Source: Miscanthus floridulus (Eukaryota > Streptophyta > Magnoliopsida > Poales > Poaceae). Taken from it: DNA of 64,000 nucleotides. This document shows positions 22,741 through 34,124 of the stretch, piece by piece (the stretch's first letter is position 1; every line of letters begins with the position of its first letter). The stretch spans positions 56,168,852 to 56,232,851 of the forward strand of contig NC_089584.1 in the NCBI RefSeq assembly GCF_019320115.1. Direction: 5' to 3'. The notes under the pieces were generated by a model. That model saw nothing but the letters and a program-made list of their open reading frames with translations, made no database searches and had not been told where the DNA came from. The translations under genes and the position numbers were made by a program.

Positions 22741-25680
22741 AGCTTAATACGCAGCTAATGGAGAGCTCTAATGGACTAGAACCCTAAATAGGAGTTGAAG
22801 AGCATCAGGAGAGGAACAACTTTGCTTCAAGGACCATAGCCTAGTTCAGCACATAATCAACCTTAACACGACCTCCAAAATAAGAAGAATCACTCCTGCC
22901 ACCTATTCGACCTCGTGCCCACGTGTCTTCCTTACACTAGCCACGCTGCCACCATGGCCAACGCATGTCCCACCTCCTCTGCCATTGTCGCTGCTAATGG
23001 GGAGAGCTTGAGCGCACTCCTCCCCATCCCTCACTCACCTCTCCACTCTACCAAGCACTGCTCTCGCTCTCCCTCACCTTTGCTCGCACGCACGGTCACC
23101 ATGGCCACAATTGCCAAGCCGACCGAGCTCCCACAAGCTCCTCCATGCGTCCTCCTCATCTCTTGAGGCTAACCCCATCACCCTCATCATTGCATGCCAT
23201 CCTCCCTAGCCCCTTTCCTAGTGCCACCGCCGCTCCATAGCTGAAGCCGTCAGGCAGCTAGCCTCCTACCGCCAAGGCACCGCTGCCGAGCCTCTACGGG
23301 CCATCCTTGGTCCAGATGTGAGCCCCACAGATGCACATTGGTCCTACGGCCCCATAGCCCCCCTCCCTCGCCTCTAGCGACACTCCTCATGGCCGGAGTC
23401 GGGCCGATAGAGGCCGTCCTCTGCTCTATGTGGCGAGGAAGGAGAAGAGAAGGATCTCGTGCGTAAATAGAAGCTTTTCGAGGGTTCGAAATGTAGATCT
23501 CGAGACTCACATGAATAGTGCTATGAGACTGTGGGTAATTCCAAAAAAGTTCAGGGTCCCTGATGCAAAGTCGTTTTTCCTTTATGCATTTAATTTGGTT
23601 GAAACTTTGAAAAAATCATAGTAAATTGTAGAAAAATCCAAAAATAGCAAATAAAGACTTTTTGGAATCCCTGTGAGTAGCCTACACAGTAGAGTAATAA
23701 TATGATATGTGTTAGTAGAAGGTTTTTGCTATTTTTATTTATCTATGTTAATTAGGGTTTTCTAGGAAGAAATTCATATCTAAAGTTGTGTTGTTCCAAT
23801 TGCTATGAAATTTTTATGGTAGGCTAATTATGCTATATGTATGCTATGGTAAAAATTTCAGGTTCATTGGATGCAATCTGACTGAGTTATTGGTTTATCT
23901 TGTTTAGTGTTTGATAAAAAGCTTTAAATGGTTTAAAATAAGTTATGATTTTTATAAAGGTGTAAAAATGAAAAATATTGTTCCATTACCTTGGTATGAT
24001 ATTGTTATGTCATGTTGATAAATAATATGGCCATGTGCTTACAGAAAAAATGAATCTTTAGATTTATCTTGCCCTCACATGTTTTCTTACAATAGCAATT
24101 TGTCTTTTTTGTAGTAATTAAATTATAAAACCTAAGCATGTGAAATTTGTAAAGTAGCCATGTTTTGTCATCATCTTTCTCTCATAAAAATCTCAGCTCT
24201 AAATTCCATGTTTGCAACATCACATATAATTAATATATAAATCATTTATAAAGGATGAATGTGAGCTCACTAGTAAATAATTATATATATATATATATGT
24301 TTTCTTATGAAGTTCCTAATGCATGTTGAATAAGTAAAATGATGCTTGGTTATGTTATGAGTGCCTTGCAGTGTATGCATGGCTTATGTGTGTGCTATCT
24401 TGATTAACCCATCAAGTAATAACTTCGTGGCATATGTGCTGATTGGGCTGCATGTGTACTTTTTGTGGTGCAATCATTTTCATGATGATAATGATGTTTG
24501 CTATAGATGGTATGAATACCAAAGTTGTATCTAGCTTCATAATCTAGCTTGTGTTAAATTTTCATGACCACAGGCCTCAAGGTTTTGGAGTTATAGATTT
24601 TAGAAGTTTGTTGTCAGGCTTTGCTTAAGCTCTATGCAGGTTTAAAAGATTAATGTGTTTGACCTGTGTACATGTGGAATCACATCTTGGTGATAATATA
24701 ACAGTTGTATTTATTTTCATAAGCTTTCTAAATTGTTAAAGATCACACCTTTCGGTTGTCTAAATCAACAGTTATGAGCTTGTGAAGTGGAATGACAGAT
24801 TCTGTCCCAATTTGGATAGAGATGTCTTCTTTATATTGTTTCACCCTGTTAGCTATAGAATCATCTTAAGATGATAGTAATAAAGTTATAGATAACTTAA
24901 TAAGCTTTCCATAAAGTTAAGAATCATGTTTGTTGGATGGATAGAACTCTAGATATGCATTTCTGAAATTGATGTCAATTTTCTGTCCTTGTTTGTGCAG
25001 ACCTAGAACATTGGCGTGTTTGACCTAGTTAACCTTGGAATTAGTTTTTTGTGTTTATAACAAAGTTGTGCATAATTGCTAAGCTTTCTAAAAAGTCAAG
25101 AACCACCTTTGTGCGAAAGCTAGAACTCAAGTTATTGTTGTCTGAAGTTGCATGTCAGATTATGTCCATGTCTTGGATAGAATTGTTGCTTTGTGTGTTT
25201 AAGGCTAGATAACTATTGAATCACCTAAATATGATAATAACAAAGTTGTAGACAATTTCATTAGCTTTCTAGGAATTTTAGGATCACACTTTTTGCATGC
25301 TTAGAACTTTGGGTATTGATAAAACAAGTGACTATGGTGCCGCTATTCAGAATCGGTGTTTGTACCTAAAATTGTTTCCTTCACCTTGCTTTGCTTTGTG
25401 TGTTGCTAAGTGTGGCTCATGCCTTTGATGGTGTTAATACACCTAAAACCTTGTGAAACTTGTGTCATGCTTGGTGTTGCCTTCTTTGCTATCCTAGCAT
25501 GATAGGTTGTGTGATGTTTAATTAAGTAACGTGAAGTGCTTATGTATGTGTGGTTTAATCTTGTGCTTGTCTTGAATGCTCTTATGTGATGCATCTCGTA
25601 TTATAATTCTTAGCATTCAGCACTTGCATTTTGCATCCCATCTAGGTATGCTAGATGAACCATGTGAAGGATGTGATGTT
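22741..25680 (+). repeat. Decayed long LTR with internal 180-bp repeats
   Basis: A GC-rich block (22900-23450) is followed by ACTTTGAAAAAATCATAGTA and then AT-rich DNA with a 180-bp repeat. The same order of blocks is seen in reverse in 37331-45465, so this is probably the same LTR family in the opposite orientation. No open frame has gene-like features. Start and end not defined. Confidence 0.45.
24515..25330 (+). repeat. Degenerate ~180-bp tandem repeat, about 4.5 units
   Basis: The block AACAAAGTTGTAGATAA..AGCTTTCTAAA..AGAATCAC recurs near 24519, 24702, 24886, 25060 and 25238, a spacing of 174-184. Related sequence appears in reverse orientation near 37550-37860. Confidence 0.75.
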
Positions 25681-27183
25681 GGAGCTGAACCCAAAGATGG
25701 AGTTTGGTGAATCCATCCAGAACAAAGTTTGGCTGACGATGGTGCGGGTGAGGTGGGCACCAGTTTTGGGCCTCCTACGGGCCGAATTGGTGAATAGGCC
25801 TTAAATGAAGTTTGACCATCTCTGAATACTCTCCAACTTTGATTACGGGTGCATTGCCATTAGAGCCATGGATTAGGTGATAATTAGGTCCAAAGTTGAC
25901 ACTATCAGCAGTTTAAACGGAATTAAGCTTTGCCCGGTTGGATCCCAATTTAACCGGTCAAACTAAGTCCAAATTTTTCTGAGCTCTTCTCCAATGAATT
26001 ATGTCCAACTTTTATTTTTGGGTCAACTCAAGTTACTTAACAAAATTTATAGAACGCGACGTGCCAACCGAATTGCTACTAATCGTAGACTAAGTCTAAA
26101 AAACAGCCATAGATTCGATACTCGAGCACCTAGTTGACTTGCTTCCAAATTGGTTTGGCTATTGGTCCAAGAACAAAGTTTGCAGAGCACAAACTGAACC
26201 GCAACTTTCATTAAAGGATCAAGGTTTGGATCAGCTTGATTTGCAAGATATAAGGCTCCAAAGTGTAGTACACAAAACTGAAACCGAGGCTCAGTTAACT
26301 CCTAGAAATAGTTAGCATTTGCTGCTTTTGAAACTACCTTTGAATGTCCAAACGTGCTCCAAAAGTGATGAGACTTGTTTTGTTGTTTTCAACGCAAAGT
26401 GTACTTCAACTAGTATTAAGGAATTAAATTGAGCTGCCATATAAATTTGGAAGATAAAATGTCACAAACATATCAACTCACAGCTGTCAATTAGGGACTT
26501 AGAAATATTTCAGAGGGGCCAAAATAGCACTACATTCAACATTGAGACCACTATATGAGACACTTAGAAGTTGAATCAGGTCTTGGTACAAAAATAAAGT
26601 GTGTTGCACTCGACTTGAACTTCAACTTTTGTTTAAGTTCAAACTTCATATCTAGTCCCGAAATCATTGTTTCACCTTGGTCAAAGCAGCATCATGATAA
26701 GGCTTAAATTAGAGTTTTAGGCCGATTGAGGCATTTTCTTGACATTTGCTCAACACGAACCCTTCATGACTTTTGTTCATGAGTTGAAGTAGAACTATTT
26801 GAGCAAGGTTGCAAGGTTTTGTTGACATCCCATGTTTCCATTTTCTTAATGAAGCAATTTAAGCAAAATGTAACTTATCATTTCATGTGACTTTTTGGCT
26901 CCAAACATCATGAAGCCTTTCCAATAGTCAATGTAGATGGAAATGGTTGTGAGGCACATGAAAGGGCACTTTTAACATTACTCAGGCATACCTCTAAAAA
27001 GGGTCAACATAGAAGCAAAGGTGTGTTATCCAAGTTTAAGTTGGGGCTCATTCTTAGAGAGTTGATCCCAACACCTTTATCACCACTTACAAGTTTGAAC
27101 CAGAGCTCTTGATTACCATTGAACTTGTCATGTTGGAGCTCAAACCCACTACTTAACTAGTGACAAACACCTGGGGTGCTACA
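25681..27183 (-). repeat. 5' portion of a minus-strand long LTR (chromovirus-like)
   Basis: On the minus strand it begins TGTAGCACCCCAGGTGTTTG at 27183, preceded by the purine tract GTAGAGGGAGGGGTA (27184-27198), the usual end of a chromovirus interior. Contains AACTTTGATTACGGGTGCATTG (25845 on), similar to 45090-45120 in another minus-strand LTR. Confidence 0.6.
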
Positions 27184-27198
27184 TACCCCTCCCTCTAC
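27184..27198 (-). promoter_or_regulatory. Polypurine tract
   Basis: Minus-strand GTAGAGGGAGGGGTA directly before the LTR start; it primes plus-strand DNA synthesis. Confidence 0.6.
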
Positions 27199-27203
27199 AA
27201 CAC

Positions 27204-28250
27204 ACATTCAACTTGAGCATCACCTCACACACCACTACCTAACTCCCTTCTAGTAGTTGTAGTTTTACTTTTTAGTAGCTTTAGAGCAAGGCAAAGCTAC
27301 CTTGGAGAGCTTGGCTCCTTAGAAGAAGAGACTTTTGGGTATGAATAGAGATATGAGTTCTTCCAAAGTTATGCTCTCATATTACAATTATGGTCATACT
27401 TATGAACTAGAGTATAGTTATTATGTTATGATCTTGATAAATGAACTAGTCTATAGTTTGTATTCCATGAGAGTAGCATAAATGACTTTATGCTTAGCTA
27501 CTCATATAACTTATATAATCGGAATTAGAGCTAAGTTGATGTGGCAGTTCATTGTGTTATCAAGTGTGCCCAAGTCCTTTACCTGTTGATCCATAGGGTT
27601 AGGGACCCGAGGGGATTTGGGTAGTTTTTGTATATGCAAGCATGGTGCTTGGGTATGGAGGGATAGGTGAATGCATTGTTCCTTTCCACGGTTGAGGTGG
27701 TAGGCGGCAGGTGGTGACAGCCCTATCCGTCCCTTGTAATCCTCCATGTTTGACTAGGGTGTAGCAGTCTAAATTGTCACATGAGGTTGCTGGCAGACCA
27801 GTGCTCGGTGGCCTCCCAACCTGCTACACACTTAGCCCTAAAACTAATTATGTAATTTATATGATCATTAACTAATCTTTGTATGACTATACTAGACCAA
27901 TGCCTTCTCAACTTAGGATTATTCTTTTATTCTTTCTATTCTATTTTATCCTTTGAGGAATGCCAAGTGTGTGTCCACTATCTTGAAATCACCGTTTTTA
28001 CCCCTGCTATAACATTGGTGTACTTAGAAGCATTATTATTCATGTTCATATCCATACTAGACTCTTAATCAAATGCCTTCCTTTGGAAAAATATAAATAA
28101 TGATACCTTGAATACTTCCAGGTGAAATGCTACAATGATAGCTTCATGCGCTTGGGAATAAATATCTCAAATTGTTAAGGAACTATCAAGGCTATTACTT
28201 AGTCACATTGTTGATCACTAGTGATGTTGCTAAGTAATACCAACAAGGCA
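27204..28250 (+). repeat. Athila-type LTR, 3' portion
   Basis: Non-coding DNA ending AATACCAACAAGGCA just before an Athila-type PBS (28254-28272). Contains a ..GAACTAGTCTATAGTTTG.. region and a GC-rich transcribed-looking block around 27590-27740. The left end is unclear. Confidence 0.5.
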
Positions 28251-29500
28251 CTTTTGACACCGTTGCTGGGGATACAAACCTAGTAACGATGCTTGGTCTT
28301 GCCAACATGTATTTCTAGTGCCATTGCTAAGGATGGATTCAAACCCCATTATTTGTAGTGACGTTAAGAAATACCAACACAGGCAGTGCTTCATGTAGCG
28401 CTGGTAGGTGACCCCCATGTTCTTCAACCCGAATGGCATGGTGACATAGCAGTATGCCCCAATCGGGGTGATGAACAAAGTAGCTAGTTGGTCGAACTCT
28501 TTCATCTGAATCTAATGATAATGGGAGTAAGCGTCGAGGAAACCGAGTATTTCTAATCTTGTTGTGCAGTCAATGATCTGATCTATGTGGGGTATGGGGC
28601 AAGGATCCTTTGGGCATGCCTTGTTTAGGATCATTTAGTCAACACACATTCTCCACTTGTTGTTCTTCTTGGGCACCAGTACAAGGTTTGCGAGCCAGTC
28701 TAGATGTAGAACCTCCCAGATGAAGCTCATGTCGAGGAGCTTAGCTATTTCTTCCTCTATAGCCCTATGCCTTTCATCGTCAAGCTATCTCAAGCATTAC
28801 TTAACTGGCTTGGCATTGGCTAGGGTTCTCAGGGAATGCTCGGTAATTTCCCTCAGATTCCTAACATGTCTTAGGGTTTCCAAGTGAATAAGTCCTGATT
28901 ATCAATTAGGAATTTGACGAGTTTGTCCTATTGTGCCTGGTTTAGGCTCCTCCCGATGTTCATGGTCTTGCTCAGGTTAGTTTTCTCCAAGCGGACCTTC
29001 CTTGAATCTTCCCTAGGCATGAATGAGGGGGACACGGTTGGCTTTGAGGCCATGAACTAGGTTGGTAATAGCCTTTTTTCTTTGGGAGGTAAAGATTAGA
29101 AATCGAGATGTGGCAGTGCTGGTGTCAAACCCCTCGAGTCCCAGCATTACATGAGGACACAATCCAGCTCGTGTTGTGATGGATCCAAGTTTTAGACCGC
29201 GTTCTCGATAGCGAGCAGATCGCACTGATAGGCATTTTGAAGATCTCTAGAGATCGTGATAATACCATTAGGACCAGCATCTTCACCTTTAGGTATGCAT
29301 AGTGGGGCACATCCATGAATTTAACAAAACACGGTATGCCGAGGACGGCATGATACTCTCCTTTGAGGTTGTGGATTTTTAGGATCTTTAGTCCATACTG
29401 ATCTTTAGTCTTTCAAAAGTGTTCTGATATATCAGATTGGAATCACTTCCTCCATCCATGAAAAACTTAGTGGCATAGATATTTTTTAGTACTGCGCTAA
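28230..29500 (-). pseudogene. Tat-type protease-reverse transcriptase fragment
   Basis: The minus-strand frame contains reverse transcriptase N-terminal motifs in order: DWLANLVLVPKKNNKWRMC, LNKACPKDPCPIP, a FLDAYSHYH block (the FLDAYSGYHQI region), YCYVTMPFGLKNMGVTYQR. It then breaks before the YxDD catalytic loop. Upstream (about 29190-29350) is the conserved linker EYHAVLGIPCFVKFMDVPHYAYL between protease and RT. Stops occur in each domain (for example CVD-stop-MILN). It lacks the catalytic centre, RNase H and integrase. Confidence 0.8.
28254..28272 (+). promoter_or_regulatory. Athila-type primer-binding site, decayed
   Basis: TTGACACCGTTGCTGGGGA is a near match to the TGGCGCCGTTGCCGGGGA type box that follows Athila LTRs. 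It is followed within about 30 bases by unrelated pol sequence on the other strand. Confidence 0.55.
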
Positions 29501-30289
29501 CAACTAGAGGGAACCTGCTAATGTCTACCGAGTGTTTGGATTGGTCACTCTCATCGAAAGTGATCGGGTGCTCTGACTAGGGTAGCCGAGTCGATGTCGT
29601 AGATATCATGATGTGAGCCTCCTGAACAACTAGCGTAAGTCCTAATCTGACCAATTCCTAGTATGGGCATGAATGGTCATCACTTGTTTGAGGGTTTCTT
29701 TCGAGTGTCACTTACGCCGCTGATTGTCCCCTCGAGGGGTGCCCCATGCAAGAGTCACCGCAGCAACCATCGCACAGTGCATCTTACAATCTTTGGCAAG
29801 ATGAGCTACCGAGTATCCATGACTTCTCTTCGCTATCCGTGGTGTCCTAGCCCTATTAGGGTTTTTTGTGGGTGCCGATAAGAGTTCCTACGCGTGTGCC
29901 ATTGCAGTGCTCTTGAGCCTCTCAAAGAATCTAGGCAAGGCAGTGTCCAACGATGGTGATAGTAGTGTATGATTTGGGAGATGTGATTACCACTAGATCT
30001 TGCATGTGGTGTCAAGGAGGTACTCCTGACAAAATTAAGAAAAAGTAGACCCGGCATAGCGACTTATATGACATGCTAACTAGATTGGTCCTCCAGCGAT
30101 CGCGTCAATAAGCCTAGCAAGGTAGAGGTGATTGGGCGATGATGACGTCGAGGCAGGCACGTGAGTCTAGAGGTTGCCATGTTGTGGAACTCTTGATCAT
30201 GCGTGGGTGGCGGTGTTGTAGCTATCCTTCTTCGATCACCTCTTGATCATGCCCTTGCTCGACCTACAAAGAACAACCATCCGAAACAC
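29501..30289 (-). pseudogene. Upstream gag/protease remnant of the Tat fragment
   Basis: Short minus-strand frames (29833-30057 and others) with basic, Pro/His-rich composition lie between the RT fragment and an LTR, where gag and protease belong. No motif is clear enough to assign. Heavily decayed. Confidence 0.4.
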
Positions 30290-30765
30290 AAAAACAAATC
30301 TGAACACAAAAACTAATATCTACTCTTGTGGTGTGGCTGCTCTTGTATTCATATGCTCAATTATAGGGGTTGTTGCTCCTAGCTATGAGTAGATTGGAAT
30401 GATAAAGGTTGGATCCCATGCCTAAGGTCTCTACCCTCCTTTATATAGGTAGGAGAGGTAGGGTTACAAAGAGGGCAATCAGGCTAACAGGTTGTGTTTC
30501 TAGTTTGTTACAACAGATTGATCTTAGCTATCATCTAGATATGCTCGTCTTAGTTTGCCTTGATCTCCACGTTAGTCGACAGCATCAGCCCTTATGGCCC
30601 TTCTCCTTGATGGTTGCCAGGTCAATAGCTTGGTGGTAATCAGATATATGGGCGGTGCAGGTACCCCTAGCCTATATCTCTGATAATAGCCCCCGTAGGA
30701 CTTAATGATAAGCTAGTATGTAGCTTAAAGCCCTTGGGACATCACAGTCTCCCCTATAAGTTCTA
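30290..30765 (-). repeat. LTR fragment with minus-strand TATA box
   Basis: Minus strand carries CCTACCTATATAAAGGAGGG (TATA near 30442-30448), the core-promoter style of the other Tat LTRs here. Position fits the 5' LTR of the 28230-30289 fragment. Terminal TG/CA not resolved. Confidence 0.5.
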
Positions 30766-31842
30766 CGTATTATGAGCACATAGTGAGCATCTTCGGGTGC
30801 CAAAGTATTTGAATAGCGTAATTAGATATTCCCAAGTATTGGGGAGCCAATATGTTGTCGTTCGAGTACCAAGAGCATTTCTCGGGTTGCATGAATCTTC
30901 TTCAAGCGTCGAGTGCAGCAGTGGTACACCGTACATCAAGGGACGTTGCCCCATGGTAGTTGTAAGTGCCTGGCTCGGTTGGTTCACCCCATATCCAGAA
31001 ACATAGTTTCCTGGGCATAGCCCTCGGGACATTATTAACGCCTCGTTAGGGTGATGTACCCGATAACTGGAAGCATAGCTTCCAAGACATCGTAGGTGCC
31101 ATGTTAGGGTAGAAATACCGCTATACTTGAAAAGTTGGTTCCCGATGTATTCCAGCATATAGATAGTGGTTGTGCACCATTAAGTCCTAGCCATAAAACA
31201 ATAATGAGGATGGAGTAGTTGCACCTCCATCACCCGTGTGTCACTAAGCCATTTGATTTTTAGGGTGACCTATTGCAGGTTGCTTGGTATCGAGCACTAA
31301 GGAAGTCAAGTTTCCCTTCGTGGCTCATTAAGCAACATGGTACAAATTGTCATGAACTTCATTAGTGAATGAGATGGACATTGTCCAGGAGCCCTAAGGC
31401 CTATGTGATAGTTTCCTAGTGCGAGAGCTACTGAGGGCGAGTAACGAATGTGTGAGTAGCTATCGATAGTTGCGTGTGTTACTCTTTGAGCTGATAATAG
31501 GTAGAATGAGTGAACGTCCACTTCATTGAAAGGAAGCGGTAGGACAAAGCCAGACTAGTGGGGCACATGATAAAACTCTTTTTCTAGATTCTAGGAGCTC
31601 GTACTTTGGTTATAGCCATGGGCTAACCAATTTTCATAGTTTCCCCCAAAAGGGCACACATCGGCTGAAAGAAGGTACTTTGAGCTTGTCTGGGTATTGG
31701 GAAATTTATGTGACACTGAGTGTCAAAGGTTTTAGAATCAGACTGGTGACCCTCCCGAATACCCCCTGACTCTAGAGGGGTAGGGTCGATAGTGAATGAA
31801 TCCCTACCACTTACAACTGCTAAGGGGGTGAGCCGGGTTGAG
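30766..31842. other. Unassigned, retroelement-derived
   Basis: No supported gene. Short recurring motifs (GGAAGCATAGCTTCC at 31068, TCGGGACATTATTAACG, CTGGGCATAGCCCTCGGG) suggest LTR or 3' untranslated DNA of a Tat element, the expected neighbour of an antisense reading frame. Confidence 0.35.
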
Positions 31843-32374
31843 TACTCGATATGAGTGTTAGACCACTCACATGTACCCACTTAGGTGAGTGTATTAAAAG
31901 AGGACCACCGAGATCCGTAGATGAGTTTGCTTACCAAAAGCTGAGGCATCGGTGTTTACGGCTTATTTTTCCATGCATGAGCATGTGTGATTGGGATGCC
32001 ATCTGTGCGTTGGTTCCTGCTTATATAAAGAAGAGGGAAGCATCAATGGGCATAATTTTATGCGCACTGTTGAGCGTACCTCCCTTTCTTTTAATTCTTC
32101 ATCTTCCTTACTCGATATGAGTGTCAGAACACTCGCATGTACCCACTTGGGTGAGTGTATTAAAAGAGGACCACCGAGATCTGTGGATGAGTTTGCATAC
32201 CAAAAGCCGAGGCATCGGTGTTTATGGCTTATTTTCCCATGCACAAGCATGTGTGGTTGGGATGCCATTCGTGCATCGGTTCCTGCTTATATAAAGAAGA
32301 GGGAAGCATCAATGGGCACAATTTTATGTGCACTGTTGAGCTTACCTCCCTTTCTTTTAATTCTCCGTCTTCCT
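31843..32374 (+). promoter_or_regulatory. Tandemly duplicated 266-bp promoter-like unit
   Basis: Two direct copies (31843-32108 and 32109-32374), high identity by eye. Each contains CCTGCTTATATAAAGAAGAG, with TATATAA at 32022-32028 and 32288-32294. The second TATA box lies 115 bp before the ATG of the spliced frame at 32403. Confidence 0.8.
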
Positions 32375-32402
32375 CTGCCTCTATCCCTTTAGATCCAATC
32401 TG

Positions 32403-33312
32403 ATGGAGAGCGTAGGGAGCTTGAGAACCAAGGTTTCTAGATGGGCAGCAGGCGAGCGCTATCTGCCCATCCATCCTGCTTTCATCGAGTAAGTCCCTAG
32501 ATCGACCCAAATCGAGCAAACTTGGTGCATTGTGCTTCTTCTCACTAGGTGCTCCTCTAGGCTTCCTATGCTTGATGATGCAAGTCCTCTCGAATCGCCG
32601 GGCGGCGCTGCGGTGGTAGAAGCTATAGCCATGCCAGCAGTCACGATGGCTGAGGATGAAGCGAGCCATCATTGAACGTAGTTGGAGGCCATAGAAGAAG
32701 CGATGGCTGGGTCGAAACATGAGGCGTCCTGCTTCGAGGCCTAGGCACAACTTCTTGGTGAGTTCACGGTGAGATTTCCATGTCCATCCTTCTAAAGATG
32801 TCTTTTTTGATGAGCGGTTGTTTTGATTATGCTTCCCAGTCATCCAAGAACAACTGGTCACTACCCAAAGCAAGGTGGGGAGGCTTTGTGATGCCAATGT
32901 CGTTGTGGCCAAGCAAGTGATGGAGGCAGAGCGCGACCGTGATGCTACTGTGGCTGAGTCTTCCACCACGGTGGTTAGAGCGGGTCAATTTTGGGACTAT
33001 CAAGCTGTCTTGCTGGAGGCGTGCGGTGATGTTATGGACATGCTCTTGCTAGTAGGGGAGAGCATAGAGGAGCTCCTCGGCAATGTCCTAGGGCGGTTCA
33101 GAGAAGTGGTTCATCGTGGAGACGCGTTGGTGTTGGCGGCCGCTACACTCTAGAGCGGCGAGGACCTTCATGACATGGCAACCGGGTTTCCACCAATCGA
33201 AAGACCGAACGATGTTGGTGTGCTGGCCATGGAGTTTAGGGGCACGGTTGGTGCCATTGCCGAATATGAGAGAGTAGAGGATGTGATCCGATCTGCTCCC
33301 CATGATGTGTAA
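32403..33312 (+). pseudogene. Spliced antisense-type gene of a Tat element (three exons)
   Basis: I read three exons with matching phases: 32403-32488 (ATG..ATCGA, donor GTAAGT), 32549-32757 (acceptor CACTAG, donor GTGAGT) and 32840-33312 (acceptor CCCAG, stop TAA 33310-33312). The product would be about 255 residues, Ala/Glu-rich and helical, with a coiled-coil-like middle (SKVGRLCDANVVVAKQVMEA). In-frame stops TGA 32673, TAG 32679 and TAG 32742 in exon 2, and TAG 33151 in exon 3, all explainable by C-to-T changes, make it a pseudogene as read. It runs opposite to the local gag-pol fragment (minus strand). Antisense extra frames between pol and the 3' LTR are known for the Tat lineage; assignment here is by position and coiled-coil character, not by a database match. 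Function unknown. Confidence 0.65.
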
Positions 33313-34124
33313 ACTACATTGGTCATGGAATAAAGGGTTTTGCACTTTATAGTTTGTGTTCTCCTAAGTAATGGCTTGGTGACTCATGTAATGTTAGTTG
33401 TAGCCCCTGGATCACCGCAATAGGTTAGCATAACATATCATGGTGATTAACTGGAGACCCCAACATGACTCGCTTGATGCCATATACTCTTGAAATATTT
33501 TTGATCGAGTAGCGCCCGAGTGCCTCGGTAGATCAGTTTGATCTGCTGGGGTGCTTAGTTTAAGCCTAGGGACATACTAATTGTCTTTTTTATCAGAGCC
33601 TATTGTATTTATTATGGGTTTTCTTTAATCTTCTCTTGATAGCTGGCTTTGATCCTGATGAGGAGAATATGAATTAGGGTTTTAGGATGGCTTTAGCGAG
33701 GGGGTAGGCGTTGCTATAAATAGGGGGAAGCATCAATTCTAAGCCCTCGGATCAAACTGACTTAAAACAATGGCGTAGATTTGATCTTTAAGGCTATGGA
33801 AACTAACATATGAAGGAGAGCTTGACAGGTGGGGCCCACAGGTCAGCTAGCCTAGTGGTGGGGCTGGTCAGCCCCCCATGTCAGCCACTTGGCTCGATCT
33901 TTGGTGGAGAGTCTTCTAGTGTCTTCTAGAATCTTTCCAAGTCAGTACCATCATGGATAAACATAATTTACTTTGATGAATAGGTCCACCTTGACAATCT
34001 TCTAATTAAATCCTCTTGCAAACATAGATTCACCAAAACTCATGGAATTTTTTAGTTTAAACACCTGGACCTATGTTTGGTGATGGAATTAAGTATATAT
34101 GCAGGTTATATTAATGGTTTATAA
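33313..34124. other. Non-coding, probably retroelement
   Basis: Begins with GGAATAAAGGG, a possible polyadenylation signal for the spliced frame. Contains CTATAAATAGGGGGAAGCATC (TATA at 33715-33722, plus strand), which shares GGAAGCATCAAT with the duplicated promoter units, so it may be a third, diverged promoter copy. No gene seen. Confidence 0.45.

Noticed and set aside
22915..23166. Short Ser/Pro/Ala-rich gene
   Set aside because: Sits in the GC-rich block of a decayed LTR; the same kind of accidental frame appears in the other long LTRs of the window.
31843..32374. CRISPR-like or satellite repeat
   Set aside because: Only two long direct copies with no spacer pattern; each carries a TATA box, so a promoter duplication is the better reading.
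32229..32969. Minus-strand open frame of 246 codons
   Set aside because: Antisense to the spliced frame at 32403-33312, whose splice sites and phases give a better explanation.
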